Source of the DNA: Desulfatirhabdium butyrativorans DSM 18734
GTDB taxonomy: Bacteria; Desulfobacterota; Desulfobacteria; Desulfobacterales; Desulfatirhabdiaceae
Assembly (NCBI RefSeq): GCF_000429925.1
Contig: NZ_AUCU01000014.1
Location: forward strand, 1 to 64,000
DNA: 64,000 nucleotides
Direction: 5' to 3'
Positions 34,031 through 43,326 of the stretch are shown here, piece after piece (within the stretch, counting starts at the first letter, position 1; each line of letters opens with the position of its first letter). The notes under the pieces were generated by a model. It did not search any database, was not told the DNA's origin, and saw nothing but the letters and a program-made list of their open reading frames with translations. A program made the translations under genes and the position numbers.

Positions 34031-34315
34031 ATTTTCGGGGGGCCGCCGCGCTGCAGATGTAAAACCGTGGACAATGACGGATTTGGGCGAACGCCGGGAG
34101 TTCTCTCTTCCGTTGATCAAACGGGATGTGCGCCTTGCCAAAGGCCGGATGCTGCATATCGGTGCATTCGGCCTTTTTGCGATGCTATCCGTCTTGTCCA
34201 ATCCACGCTTTTTGAAACGGGCCAAGAAAGCATTTCAGCCGCAATTCCTTTTCCCCGAGGCCAAGCGGTGCGATCGACCGCAACAACAACCAATCACAAG
34301 GAGGTAAACTGAAAC

Positions 34316-34951
34316 ATGGCATCGATGGTAGAGAAATCCTGCAGTGATTTTATCGAAGTCCTGGCATCCAAGGCTCCCGTTCCAGGCGGAGGCGGAGCGG
34401 CCGCAATGGGCGGTGCTATCGGCATGGCGCTTTCCAACATGGTGGGTAACCTCACCCTCGGCAAGAAAAAGTACGCGGATGTGGAGCCTGAGGTCAAAGA
34501 CCTGATCGAAAAAGGCAATGCAGTCATCGCCGAGTTGAAAAAGCTGGTGGATAAGGATGCGGAAGTGTTCGAACCGCTCTCCAAAGCCTACGGCCTTCCG
34601 AAAACGACGCCGGAAGAGATCAAATTCAAGGAAGAAACGATGGAGCAGTGCTCCAAGACGGCATGTTCCGTACCGATGGACATCATGCGCAAGGCTTATG
34701 AGGGCATCCGGATTCACCAGCGCATGGGCCAGATTGGCACCATGCTGGCGATTTCCGATGTGGGCTGCGGTGTGGCGTTCATGAAAGCCGCTCTGATCTC
34801 CGGGAAACTCAATGTCATCATCAACCTCAACACCATCAAAGATCAAGCTTTTGTCCAATCCACCAGGGCCGAAATGGATCGTCTGGTCGAGGACGGTTGC
34901 AAAATTGCGGATGAAACCCTGAATCTGGTGATTTCCAAACTGACGAAATAA
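34316..34951 (+). CDS. fchA: Cyclodeaminase/cyclohydrolase-family protein (FchA-like)
   Basis: The 211-residue helical protein matches the formiminotransferase-cyclodeaminase/FchA family: FIEVLASKAPVPGGGGAAAMGGAIG (about 12-36) followed by ALSNMVGNLTLGKKKY, ACSVPMDIM and ISDVGCGVAFMKAAL. In folate metabolism such proteins hydrolyse 5,10-methenyl-tetrahydrofolate to 10-formyl-tetrahydrofolate. The adjacent folD gene (18 bases away) has lost the usual cyclohydrolase lysine, which fits a division of labour. A strong AAGGAGG site lies 11 bases upstream of the ATG. Confidence 0.9.
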   Translation: MASMVEKSCSDFIEVLASKAPVPGGGGAAAMGGAIGMALSNMVGNLTLGKKKYADVEPEVKDLIEKGNAVIAELKKLVDKDAEVFEPLSKAYGLPKTTPEEIKFKEETMEQCSKTACSVPMDIMRKAYEGIRIHQRMGQIGTMLAISDVGCGVAFMKAALISGKLNVIINLNTIKDQAFVQSTRAEMDRLVEDGCKIADETLNLVISKLTK

Positions 34952-34969
34952 TAGGGGGGAACAGGTACA

Positions 34970-35827
34970 ATGGCGGAAATTCTCAAAGCAAAACCGGTTG
35001 CAGATGCGATGAAGGCGGACATGATTCAGCGGGTGGAAGCGCTCAAAGGCAAAGGTATTACGCCCAAGCTTGGCATCATCCGTGTTGGCGCCCGGCCGGA
35101 CGACCTGTTTTATGAAGGCGGGGCGAAAAAGACCTGCACGGGTGTCGGCATGGAATGCGAGGTGTTTGAATATCCGGAAACCATCGATCAGGCGGCTTTT
35201 GAACAGGCGGTGACTGAAATCGGCGCGCGCAAGGACGTCAACGGCATCCTGATGTTTTCACCGCTGCCCAAACATCTCAACGAGCGCAAAATCAGGACAC
35301 TGATTCCGGTGGAAAAGGACGTGGATTGCCTCACCACCAGCGGCGCAGCCAAAGTGTTTACCGATGACGCTACCGGGTTCCCCCCCTGCACGCCCAGCGC
35401 ATGCATGGAAATGCTGCATTTTTACAACATTCCGATCAAGGGGAAGAAATGTGTAGTCGTCGGGCGCTCTCTGGTTGTGGGTAAACCGCTGGCCATGCTG
35501 CTGCTGCGCGAACATGGCACGGTGACCATCTGTCATTCCCGGACGGAAAACCTCCCGGGCGTTTGCCAGGATGGGGAAATCGTGATTGCTGCGGTCGGCA
35601 AGGCCAAAATGCTCAAAGGCAATTTCTTCAAGGCGGGCCAGACGGTGATTGACGTCGGCATCAATCCCGATCCGGACAACCCCGGCAAATATTGCGGGGA
35701 TGTGGATTTCGCCCAGGCCGAGCCTATCGTGAACAAAATCAGCCCGGTTCCTGGCGGGGTGGGCTCGATTACGACATCCGTGCTGTGTAAGCATACCATC
35801 ATGGCTTGTGAAATGCAGAACGCGTGA
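34970..35827 (+). CDS. folD: Methylene-tetrahydrofolate dehydrogenase (FolD family)
   Basis: The 285-residue FolD protein shows [18 protein letters not shown] (about 34-51), [29 protein letters not shown], the nucleotide-binding [15 protein letters not shown] and [12 protein letters not shown]. In the usual YVxxKxK motif the first Lys (E. coli Lys54) aligns with Ala, and only the later lysines remain (YEGGAKK). That Lys is needed for the cyclohydrolase half-reaction, so this enzyme may be mainly a dehydrogenase, with the upstream FchA-like protein taking the second step. The two genes form an operon supplying one-carbon units. Confidence 0.94.
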   Translation: MAEILKAKPVADAMKADMIQRVEALKGKGITPKLGIIRVGARPDDLFYEGGAKKTCTGVGMECEVFEYPETIDQAAFEQAVTEIGARKDVNGILMFSPLPKHLNERKIRTLIPVEKDVDCLTTSGAAKVFTDDATGFPPCTPSACMEMLHFYNIPIKGKKCVVVGRSLVVGKPLAMLLLREHGTVTICHSRTENLPGVCQDGEIVIAAVGKAKMLKGNFFKAGQTVIDVGINPDPDNPGKYCGDVDFAQAEPIVNKISPVPGGVGSITTSVLCKHTIMACEMQNA

Positions 35828-35852
35828 TGGATGTTGATGAACCATGTTACCA

Positions 35853-35895
35853 CCCCGCCTCAACCCTCCGCCGCTGGGGGATGGTTGGGGCGGGG
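35853..35895. terminator. GC-rich hairpin after folD
   Basis: CCCCGCCTCAACCCTCC pairs imperfectly with GGGATGGTTGGGGCGGGG, 25 bases past the stop codon. A similar hairpin lies at 13652-13690. There is no T run, so it may be a repeat and not a true terminator. Confidence 0.45.
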
Positions 35896-35897
35896 AA

Positions 35898-36024
35898 ACG
35901 CGTGCAGCCGGGGCTGCGCCCCGGTTAATGGAAGTCGCAGGAGCAAGCAACAAAAAATGGGAGCCATCCGCTTTATTCTGACTCCTGACTCCTGACTCCT
36001 GACTTCTGACTCCTGACTCCTGAT
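35898..36024. repeat. Composite repeat: conserved leader plus (TGACTCC)n array
   Basis: The leader gtcgcaggagcaagcaac, aaaaaatgggagcc, atccgctttattc is followed by tgactcc and tgacttc units (35977-36024). It is the counterpart of 24451-24607. It ends about 90 bases before the histidine-kinase gene. Confidence 0.9.
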
Positions 36025-36116
36025 ATTCGACTTTCGTAGAAATCGCCCAGCAAGGCGCGATATCCTGCCTTTCACCGCCCCAAGCCGTTTCCGTTTGCAA
36101 AGAAGGATACCCGTTC

Positions 36117-37592
36117 ATGGAAAAAACCCTGCTGTTGGTGGATGACGAGAAGGACTTCCGGGAAAGCCTGGCGCTGCATCTTCAGGAGATGGGATTTCTT
36201 GTCTATTCGGCCGCAAATGGAGCGGAGGCCATCGAGCAGTTCCGGAGGATCAATCCGCTGATTGTGCTGATGGATGTCCTGTTGCCCGATGGCAATGGTC
36301 TGGACTTGATGCGGCGGATGAAGGCGGAGATACCGGATGTCGAGATCATCATGATCACCGGATTTGTCGATACGGATCTGATCATCAAAAGCTTCCAGAG
36401 CGAAGCCACCGATTTTCTGACCAAACCGATCCGGCGGGAAGCCCTGCATCATGCGCTCGATCGCGCCATGAAGAAAATCGCGCTCCGAAGTCAATTGCAT
36501 CGCAACGCCGAAAAAAGCACCATGCGGGATATGGTCATCAAGGAGCTGATCAATGAAGATGTCATGGTCATTGGCCCGGACTATCGCATCCTCGATGTCA
36601 ATGGGCACATGCTCGAGAATCTGGATATGACAAGAGACCAGGTGATCGGGCGGTATTGCTATACCATCACCCACCACCAGGACAGCCCCTGTTGCGGCGA
36701 CAATCATCCCTGCCCGCTCGCCGAATGTCTGGACCTGCAAAAGCCCACGCAGGCAACCCATATTCACTTCAACCGGAACAATGAAGAAATCTACTATTCC
36801 ATCTCGTGTTACCCGATTTTTGAAAACAGCCGGATCATCGGTGCCATCGAGCTGTCCCGGGATATCACCCCGGAGATCAACAAGCAAAAGATGATGCTTC
36901 AGGAAAGCAAGATGGCCTCCGTCGGCCGTCTTGCGGCAGGGGTCGCCCATGAAATCAACAACCCACTGACCACAATTCTGACAACAGCCATGCTGATGCA
37001 GGAGGAGCTGAACCCTGGAGATCCCTTTTCGGATGATCTCGAACTGATCACCAAAGAAACCCTTCGCTGCCGGAAAATCGTCTCCGCCCTCCTGGACTTT
37101 GCCAGACAGCGAAATCCCATGAAGAAGAATGAAAGCCTTCCCAAACTGATCGACGAGGTCGTTCTGCTGACGCGCAAACAGGGGGCTTTCAAGGATGTGC
37201 GGGTGGAATGCACCCATTGTGCCGCAGATCTGCCCCTGATCCAGATGGACAGGGGGCAGATGCAGCAGGCGCTGATCAACCTGATTCTCAATGGCATCGA
37301 GGCCACGGAACCGGGCGGGAGTGTCCGCATTTCCGCAGAACTTTCTGGTGATCGGGCCTTTGCCGAGATTCAGGTTCAGGATACGGGCTGCGGCATTCCG
37401 GAAGAAGATCAGAAACAGCTCTTCGATCCCTTTTTTACCACCAAGGAAAGCGGGACTGGTCTCGGTTTGGCCATCACCAGCGGCATCATTTCCCAGCATG
37501 GGGGAACCATTGCGGTATCCAGCACGCCTGGGCAGGGCGCCACCTTTACCATCCGGTTGCCGCTGAATCCGGAATCCAGCCATGCCGCCTAA
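36117..37592 (+). CDS. Receiver-PAS-histidine kinase hybrid sensor
   Basis: The 491-residue soluble kinase has an N-terminal receiver (LLLVDDEKDF; Asp53-type DVLLPDGNG; KPIRR). A PAS domain (about 135-250) contains a Cys-rich insert CYTITHHQDSPCCG...CPLAEC. The HisKA box is AAGVAHEINNPLT (about 280-292) and the HATPase has NLILNGIEAT, DTGCGIP and GTGLGLAI. There are no membrane segments. The Cys-rich insert is typical of PAS domains in anaerobic sigma-54 circuits and could bind a metal or sense redox state. The gene overlaps the next regulator by 11 bases. Confidence 0.92.
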   Translation: MEKTLLLVDDEKDFRESLALHLQEMGFLVYSAANGAEAIEQFRRINPLIVLMDVLLPDGNGLDLMRRMKAEIPDVEIIMITGFVDTDLIIKSFQSEATDFLTKPIRREALHHALDRAMKKIALRSQLHRNAEKSTMRDMVIKELINEDVMVIGPDYRILDVNGHMLENLDMTRDQVIGRYCYTITHHQDSPCCGDNHPCPLAECLDLQKPTQATHIHFNRNNEEIYYSISCYPIFENSRIIGAIELSRDITPEINKQKMMLQESKMASVGRLAAGVAHEINNPLTTILTTAMLMQEELNPGDPFSDDLELITKETLRCRKIVSALLDFARQRNPMKKNESLPKLIDEVVLLTRKQGAFKDVRVECTHCAADLPLIQMDRGQMQQALINLILNGIEATEPGGSVRISAELSGDRAFAEIQVQDTGCGIPEEDQKQLFDPFFTTKESGTGLGLAITSGIISQHGGTIAVSSTPGQGATFTIRLPLNPESSHAA

Positions 37593-39009
37593 AATCCCCC
37601 GCATCCTGATTGTGGATGACGAGCCCCATATCTGCCGGAATTGCGAAAAGATTCTCTCCAAATTGCCATGCGAGACCGAATCCGTCCTGAACGGATACGA
37701 CGCATTGGAGCGGATGGCTTCGGCGCCCTTCGATGTGGTGGTGACGGACCTGAAAATGAGCGCCCTTGGCGGAATGGAGCTGCTCAGGCGTATTCGGGAA
37801 GATTATCCGTTGACCCGCGTGATCGTCATGACCGGGTATGCATCGGTATCATCGGCTGTGGAAGTGATGAAAATCGGCGCTTGCGATTATCTGCCGAAAC
37901 CCTTCACCCCGCATGAGCTGCGATCGGTCGTCCGGCAGGCGATCGAAAAGGAAGCACTTTCAGACAGGCGGCTGGCGCCGATGTCTGAGGCGAAAGCCTC
38001 ACAAGCAGCGAAAACCCACCAGTTGATCGGCAACAGCCCACAGATACGCCAGGTTGTGGCCATGATTCAGAAAGTGGCGCCGACGGATGCCACCGTCTTC
38101 ATCTGGGGGGAAAGCGGCACCGGCAAAGAACTGGTGGCTCGGGCTGTCCATGCCAACAGCCGGCGGGCGGACAAGGTCTTTTTTGCGGTCGATTGCGGGA
38201 CGCTGAGCGGCAATCTGCTGGCCAGCGAATTGTTCGGCCATGCCAAAGGCGCCTTCACCGGCGCAGACCGTGAAAAAGAGGGGATCTTCAAACTGGCCGA
38301 TGGCGGAACGGTTTTTCTGGATGAAATCAGCAATATCAGCCTCGAGGTTCAGGGCATGCTGCTGCGTTTTCTCGAAAGCCGTGAATTTCTGCCCGTCGGC
38401 GGGACAAGCGTCCAGCATGTCCATGTGCGGCTGATTTTTGCGACCAACCAAAATCTGCAAGCCATGGTCGATTCCGGTACGTTCCGACAGGACTTCTATT
38501 ACCGCATTTTTGTCTATCCCATCGTCATCCCGGCCTTGCGGGAGCGAAAATCGGATATTCTGCCCATTGCCACGCATTTTCTGAAGCTCTTCAGCCGAAA
38601 CCTGAACAAGACCATTCTTGGCTTCGATCCAGCTGCCGAAGACTATCTCGTCGGCTCCGAATGGCCGGGAAATGTCCGCCAGTTGCGTAACAGCATCGAG
38701 CGGGCGGTGATTCAATGCGAGTCGGAGCGCATCCGTGTTCAGGATATGGTGGTGCAGGAGGCACTTTCTTCCGGGATGGCCGACGGGACATTTGTTCCGG
38801 GTACCAATGAAGCGCTGAAGGAGGCCAAAAAAAGCGTCCGGCAATCGGCTGTCTGGGAGCTGGAAAAGCGTTTCCTGATCCATGCGCTGACCCGAAACGA
38901 CTGGAATGTGACCCGTGCAGCCCGGGAAACCGGTATCCAGCGCACCAATTTTCAGGGCATGATGAAAAAATACGGCATTACCCGTCCTTCCCGATCCGGA
39001 ACCCATTGA
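37582..39009 (+). CDS. Sigma-54-dependent NtrC-family response regulator
   Basis: The 475-residue regulator has a receiver (ILIVDDEPHI; Asp in VVTDLKMSALGG; LPKPFTP), an AAA+ sigma-54 activation domain (Walker A GESGTGKELVARAVH; the sigma-54 loop GAFTGA; GGTVFLDEIS), and a C-terminal Fis-type helix-turn-helix (DWNVTRAARETGIQRTNF). All activator motifs are intact. It overlaps the sensor kinase and is probably phosphorylated by it. Target promoters are unknown. Confidence 0.95.
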   Translation: MPPKIPRILIVDDEPHICRNCEKILSKLPCETESVLNGYDALERMASAPFDVVVTDLKMSALGGMELLRRIREDYPLTRVIVMTGYASVSSAVEVMKIGACDYLPKPFTPHELRSVVRQAIEKEALSDRRLAPMSEAKASQAAKTHQLIGNSPQIRQVVAMIQKVAPTDATVFIWGESGTGKELVARAVHANSRRADKVFFAVDCGTLSGNLLASELFGHAKGAFTGADREKEGIFKLADGGTVFLDEISNISLEVQGMLLRFLESREFLPVGGTSVQHVHVRLIFATNQNLQAMVDSGTFRQDFYYRIFVYPIVIPALRERKSDILPIATHFLKLFSRNLNKTILGFDPAAEDYLVGSEWPGNVRQLRNSIERAVIQCESERIRVQDMVVQEALSSGMADGTFVPGTNEALKEAKKSVRQSAVWELEKRFLIHALTRNDWNVTRAARETGIQRTNFQGMMKKYGITRPSRSGTH

Positions 39010-39073
39010 TCCGCAAAATACCTTTTTCTCTCTCAATGTTATCGATGGCAGCCTGTTTGTCGTCTATAGACTG

Positions 39074-39823
39074 TCAAGATATCATATCATCTACTGAAAT
39101 TGTCCGAATGCCAATAGCTGTGTAGCTGTCATGGTTTCCATGCGTCCGGTTGGACAACAGTTCTTCCATTTTTTTAAGCCACTGTCCGACTGAAGCGGAA
39201 TGGCCTAAAAATTCTTCCATTTCTTTTTCCAGTACATATTCCCAGAAACCGTCCGTGCACAGCAGAAACGAATCGCCTGGCTGCACCGCATATGTCTTGT
39301 CATAAATGGCCGGACGAAAAACTTCGGGGCTTCCCAGGCAGCGCAGCAGACGATTCCGGTCTTTGTGGCCGCGGATGTCCTCAGGCCGTATTTCATCGGC
39401 ACCAACCAGCATCTGAGGAACACTATGGTCTTTAGTCTGAAATATGACACGATTTTTGTGAAAAACATACAATCTGCTGTCACCAAGATGGGCCCATCGG
39501 GCCTGGTCATTTCGAATGACCAACAGAATGATTGTGGTGCGCATGGCATAACAGTCAGGCTCCGCTTGTTGACCTGCAATAATGGCCTTCTGCGCATTTT
39601 CAAGCGTGTCATGCAGATTGTTCAGGGGATTGTCCGATGACATCGATAGAAATGCCAGAGCTGTTTCAACTGCAAGCGAAGATGCCTTCTGTCCGCCCCG
39701 GTGGCCTCCCAGCCCATCGGCAACGACCCAGGATCCACCTGTTGGTACCAAATGGTAGGCACAGGCGTCCTCATTGACCATTTGCCCACCCGGGTTGCTG
39801 ATCCACGATGTATCGTATTTCAT
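39074..39823 (-). CDS. PP2C-family protein phosphatase (first)
   Basis: The 249-residue PPM-type Ser/Thr phosphatase has the metal motif WVVADGLGGHRGGQ (Asp36), an early NEDA motif (about 17-20), RWAHLGDSRLYVF, and DSFLLCTDGFWEYV with the late metal-binding Asp. It is the last gene of the minus-strand cluster and lies 280 bases past the kinase gene. Such enzymes reverse phosphorylation by the adjacent kinase, as PppA does for PpkA in type VI secretion. No secretion genes are visible here. The sequence is richer in A+T than the NtrC gene next door. Confidence 0.93.
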   Translation of the reverse strand: MKYDTSWISNPGGQMVNEDACAYHLVPTGGSWVVADGLGGHRGGQKASSLAVETALAFLSMSSDNPLNNLHDTLENAQKAIIAGQQAEPDCYAMRTTIILLVIRNDQARWAHLGDSRLYVFHKNRVIFQTKDHSVPQMLVGADEIRPEDIRGHKDRNRLLRCLGSPEVFRPAIYDKTYAVQPGDSFLLCTDGFWEYVLEKEMEEFLGHSASVGQWLKKMEELLSNRTHGNHDSYTAIGIRTISVDDMIS

Positions 39824-40103
39824 TTCGATCTCCTTTTACACTGTGTTTCATTTCTGAAAAACGGGCTGATCGACCTCTAATAATGTCATGACAATCTGCT
39901 TATGGGTGGACAATGAAGTTATATCTATTCCCCCAAAAATCCAAAAGAAAGCCATGAGATCTTCCGTGAGGGTTTTTAATAACCAGTTGAGTGTCTCTCA
40001 ATGGGAGACATCAATCTTGGATCGCGCTAAGGTTTATATGAGGGGTTTGAAATCGGCTCTAACGAATCAATTTAAAATCTCAAGCGATTTTAGCCAAGCC
40101 AAT

Positions 40104-41984
40104 TCAATTCTGAACCAGATATTGCTTGAGTTCGTCCTTACGATAATGCATCGTCGCTGAACCTAAAAATGTTACATATCCTTTATTATCAATTTGTTTC
40201 AATATGGCTACAAGTTGAATATTAGATGAATCAAGCAGTTTATTAGGATTGTCTATTGCTATTCTTAATTTAGCTTTTTCAGATACGGCGTGTGGCATAA
40301 GGGTTATATGTTCGGTTTTTGAATCTTCATATTGCTTTCCATCCAAAACCGCATATCCATCAACACTCATCTGGATTATTTGTGCCGTATCATTGCTGAT
40401 TCGCCAATATATCAAAAATGTTTTTAGGCTATCGTTCATTAATATTTTACCAACAGTGACTGAAATGCCGTTGGTGTTTTTCACCCCTGCAGTAACTGAA
40501 ATTTTATTGGCCATTTCGGAAGGCTGCTTTGATGCCCCATCTTTCATTTCAATAGTTCTATTTTCCCTTGGTACTTCTTTTTGTTGAGTTTTTGAAGCCT
40601 GTCCATCCTTTATTCCAGCAGCTTCTTTCATGGCTGGCAATTGAATTAAGAGTTCCTTTTTTTCCCCAGCGGAAAGTTCAATAGTCCGTTCCTCGCTGCC
40701 ATATCCGGTCAGCATTGCCTGCACAGTTACTTTTCCAGGCCGCACTTTTTCCATGTGAATTGTACCATGCCCCCGATATTTTCCATCAACAATGACCTCC
40801 GCTTCTTTGGGATTAATATTCACAGTCAACATGGCACTACGGTCAAAAAAAAGAAATGCTACTAATAAAATTAAAAGAGTTCCGGCACCAAATCCCAATA
40901 TTTTCCAACGGTTTATGCCTATTTCAATATGTGGCGTTATGGGAGTATTGGGCATTTGTTTTATTTCGGTCAACAAGGATCTGGGTTGTTCTGTTTTAGG
41001 AAGGTATGAATCAATCTCACCCCTCAGCATCTTTGACCAAGTTACAACGTCCTTGGGGCGATCGCATGCTTTGACTCGCATGGCTACTTGAACCGCTTCA
41101 CTAATTGCAGGGGATAACCCTGGAACCAGATTAGAAAGTGGAATCAAATTATCTTCTTCAATCCTATCCGTTGCCGCATCTGGTACCTTTCCCGAAAGCA
41201 TGAAATACATTGTTGCAGCAATGGCATAGATATCTGTCCATGGACCTTGATTGCCACTACTTCGATATTGTTCAAATGGTGAAAAGCCTGGTGTGACTAC
41301 GACTGACAAACTCCTGCTATGCTCCCCCATTGCATATCGAGCAGCGCCAAAATCCAGGAGAATTATCTGGTTCTGCCTTGTCAGATAAATATTTGCCGGT
41401 TTTACATCACGATGGAGATACCCTTTTTCATGCACATGTTTGAGTCCGCTCAGGATAAAACTGATGATTCCCAAGGCTGTTTTTTCAGGTATCATACCAT
41501 TTTTTTGCTTTACATATTCAGCCAAGGATACTCCTTCGTAGTAGTCCATGACCAGATATGCCGTGTTATTTTCCTCAAAATAGTTTTTAACCCGTACAAT
41601 ATTTGGATGGTCAAAGCCTGCCACTGTTTGTGCCTCAGCCAAAAACGCCTTTAGACCATATTTGAAAAACTCTTCGTCCTTTCCGCTGTGGGCTATTACA
41701 GTTAGTCGATCCGAAGCTCTGACCGCATTATCCCGGGGCATAAATTCCTTGATTGCTACCCGGGTTGATAGCTTAGTATCCTTGCATAGATAGGTTATCC
41801 CAAAACCGCCAGGGCTTCCCAGAACCCGACCTACCAGATACTGATTGTGTAAGACAGTTCGCAAAGGCAAGGCGGCCGGACTCCGAAAATCATTTTCATC
41901 ATAGCCGCATAATGAGCACTCTCGTCTTTCATTAGCTTTTTCGAAAAAGCAGTTCGGACAAGCAACATTTCGTGCTTCCATCAA
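40104..41984 (-). CDS. Membrane-anchored Ser/Thr protein kinase with zinc ribbon and PEGA domain
   Basis: The 626-residue protein has an N-terminal zinc ribbon (CPNC 9-12, CSLC 23-26). The kinase domain (about 48-325) has loop GSPGGFGITYL, Lys79 in VAIKEFMP, HRDVKPAN (191-198) and DFGAAR (211-216). One membrane helix spans about 362-380. Outside it are a PEGA domain (about 385-450), a charged linker and a C-terminal beta-rich domain (about 490-626) that I do not recognise. The extracytoplasmic part could sense the envelope. It lies between the two phosphatase genes and is the obvious source of the phosphothreonines that FHA proteins bind. Confidence 0.93.
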   Translation of the reverse strand: MMEARNVACPNCFFEKANERRECSLCGYDENDFRSPAALPLRTVLHNQYLVGRVLGSPGGFGITYLCKDTKLSTRVAIKEFMPRDNAVRASDRLTVIAHSGKDEEFFKYGLKAFLAEAQTVAGFDHPNIVRVKNYFEENNTAYLVMDYYEGVSLAEYVKQKNGMIPEKTALGIISFILSGLKHVHEKGYLHRDVKPANIYLTRQNQIILLDFGAARYAMGEHSRSLSVVVTPGFSPFEQYRSSGNQGPWTDIYAIAATMYFMLSGKVPDAATDRIEEDNLIPLSNLVPGLSPAISEAVQVAMRVKACDRPKDVVTWSKMLRGEIDSYLPKTEQPRSLLTEIKQMPNTPITPHIEIGINRWKILGFGAGTLLILLVAFLFFDRSAMLTVNINPKEAEVIVDGKYRGHGTIHMEKVRPGKVTVQAMLTGYGSEERTIELSAGEKKELLIQLPAMKEAAGIKDGQASKTQQKEVPRENRTIEMKDGASKQPSEMANKISVTAGVKNTNGISVTVGKILMNDSLKTFLIYWRISNDTAQIIQMSVDGYAVLDGKQYEDSKTEHITLMPHAVSEKAKLRIAIDNPNKLLDSSNIQLVAILKQIDNKGYVTFLGSATMHYRKDELKQYLVQN

Positions 41985-42236
41985 TAATTTTTCCCTAATT
42001 CAGTTGATCAATTCTTTAAGGAGGGTAATTAGTTAGCTCCTCCTGCGGAGTGCCAACGTCAAGCACAGGGCGTTCAGGGCTTTTGGCCGGTTACGCTATT
42101 AATCTGGATTTTCTCCGTGATATTAGTATGCTGCCTGTTATCCGGATAGGTAACCGACTAATGCGTTGCTTTAATTTCCTTTTGCATGGGAAGCCTCAAT
42201 GTGTTGGCTGGGAGGGTTAGACCGGGTTAATTCATA
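41985..42236. other. Gene-free stretch upstream of the kinase gene
   Basis: No gene or clear promoter is supported. The gap from 41985 to 42541 may hold a separate promoter for the kinase gene, since the spacing to the second phosphatase gene is large. Confidence 0.4.
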
Positions 42237-42371
42237 CCAGTTGAGCCAATTGCAAAACCCCCATTTTTCATCACCCCGGCGAAAGCCCTCGAGGTCCATA
42301 ACGCCTTGAAGTGAATTAGTTTAGGTTTTCGCCGGGACGATGTGGAGGACTTTTGCAATTGGCTCAGCTGG
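42237..42371. repeat. Inverted-repeat element family 2, full copy
   Basis: The 135-bp element has ends CCAGTTGAGCCAATTGCAAA and TTTGCAATTGGCTCAGCTGG. The interior pairs tcaccccggcgaaagcc with ttttcgccgggacga. It is inserted between the kinase and second phosphatase genes. Related pieces are at 15641-15677 and 21951. Confidence 0.85.
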
Positions 42372-42541
42372 ATTAGATTTATCCGATTCAAGAAAACGCA
42401 GCCGAAAACGGAAACCTTTTGCGTAATGAATCATGCCAACACACAATTCCCTGAAAAGCCACAAAAACGAACATAATGCCGATTAGAAGTGGTTTAGGCT
42501 TCATCTTTTTGAATCAGCATGTCTTTTCTTTTTCGATCAAT

Positions 42542-43324
42542 TCATACGTCCCGTTCAAATCCAAAAATGACAGCCGTCATATTATCTTGATTTTGCAATT
42601 GCTTGGAAAGAGCGGTTTTAATAAGTGCTTCAGCAGCCTGTTGAGGGTGGCCGGAAAGCATTTGAACAATTTCGTTTTCAACAAGTGTCTTGTAGACACC
42701 ATCACTACACAACAGAATCCGATCTCCATTTTTCAGAGAGAGTGGCGTATTGTTCTGATTTACTTCTTTCAGATTCTCCCATCCCAAGCCGCTGGTCAAT
42801 GCGTCCCTGTATGGGTGGAACAGGGCTTCTTTGATAGCAATCTCCCCGGAAGCTGCACGGACATCCAGTAAACGACCATACAAATGATCCTGTGTCAGTT
42901 TTATCAAAACACGATTTCGACAGAGGTAAATGCGACTGTCTCCTACGGATATCCAGTATAATCGGTTTTGATGGATTACTGCCGCAGCAAGGGTTGCACC
43001 AACCTGATTCTTCTTTCCGGCTTTTCTTGCCAATGAAACCACAGCCTCATTGGCGGACAAGAGTGAGCGGCGCAGTGCTCTGGAGATGCTTTCATCAACA
43101 GATTTTTCCTGATATGATAGAATCATGGTTGTTTTGCCAATATAACCAGCCTCCTTTCCCAGGGACAAACCTCCCATTCCATCGGCAACAACGGCCAAAA
43201 CTCCTCCATGTCGAACAAAATCCGGATTTTCCATATCAGAAAATCCAAAATCATCCTGCTGTTCCTTGCGTGATCCCTGGTGACGACAGTTCCCCGGAAT
43301 AATGTGCATGACGAACTCGGACAT
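42542..43324 (-). CDS. PP2C-family protein phosphatase (second)
   Basis: The 260-residue PPM phosphatase has EQQDDFGF, the metal motif VVADGMGGLSLG (Asp48), ISVGDSRIYLC, DRILLCSDGVYKTL and the final DNMTAVIFGF. It differs considerably from the first phosphatase, so the two may act on different partners. I chose ATG 43324: the ribosome site GGGAG overlaps the end of the zinc-ribbon/FHA gene, whose stop is at 43327, giving tight coupling. The open frame reaches 43354 without better signals. Confidence 0.93.
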   Translation of the reverse strand: MSEFVMHIIPGNCRHQGSRKEQQDDFGFSDMENPDFVRHGGVLAVVADGMGGLSLGKEAGYIGKTTMILSYQEKSVDESISRALRRSLLSANEAVVSLARKAGKKNQVGATLAAAVIHQNRLYWISVGDSRIYLCRNRVLIKLTQDHLYGRLLDVRAASGEIAIKEALFHPYRDALTSGLGWENLKEVNQNNTPLSLKNGDRILLCSDGVYKTLVENEIVQMLSGHPQQAAEALIKTALSKQLQNQDNMTAVIFGFERDV

Positions 43325-43326
43325 CC

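Noticed and set aside
39888-40160. 90-residue plus-strand frame between the kinase and phosphatase genes
   Set aside because: Overlaps the kinase 3' end, has no ribosome site or recognisable domain.
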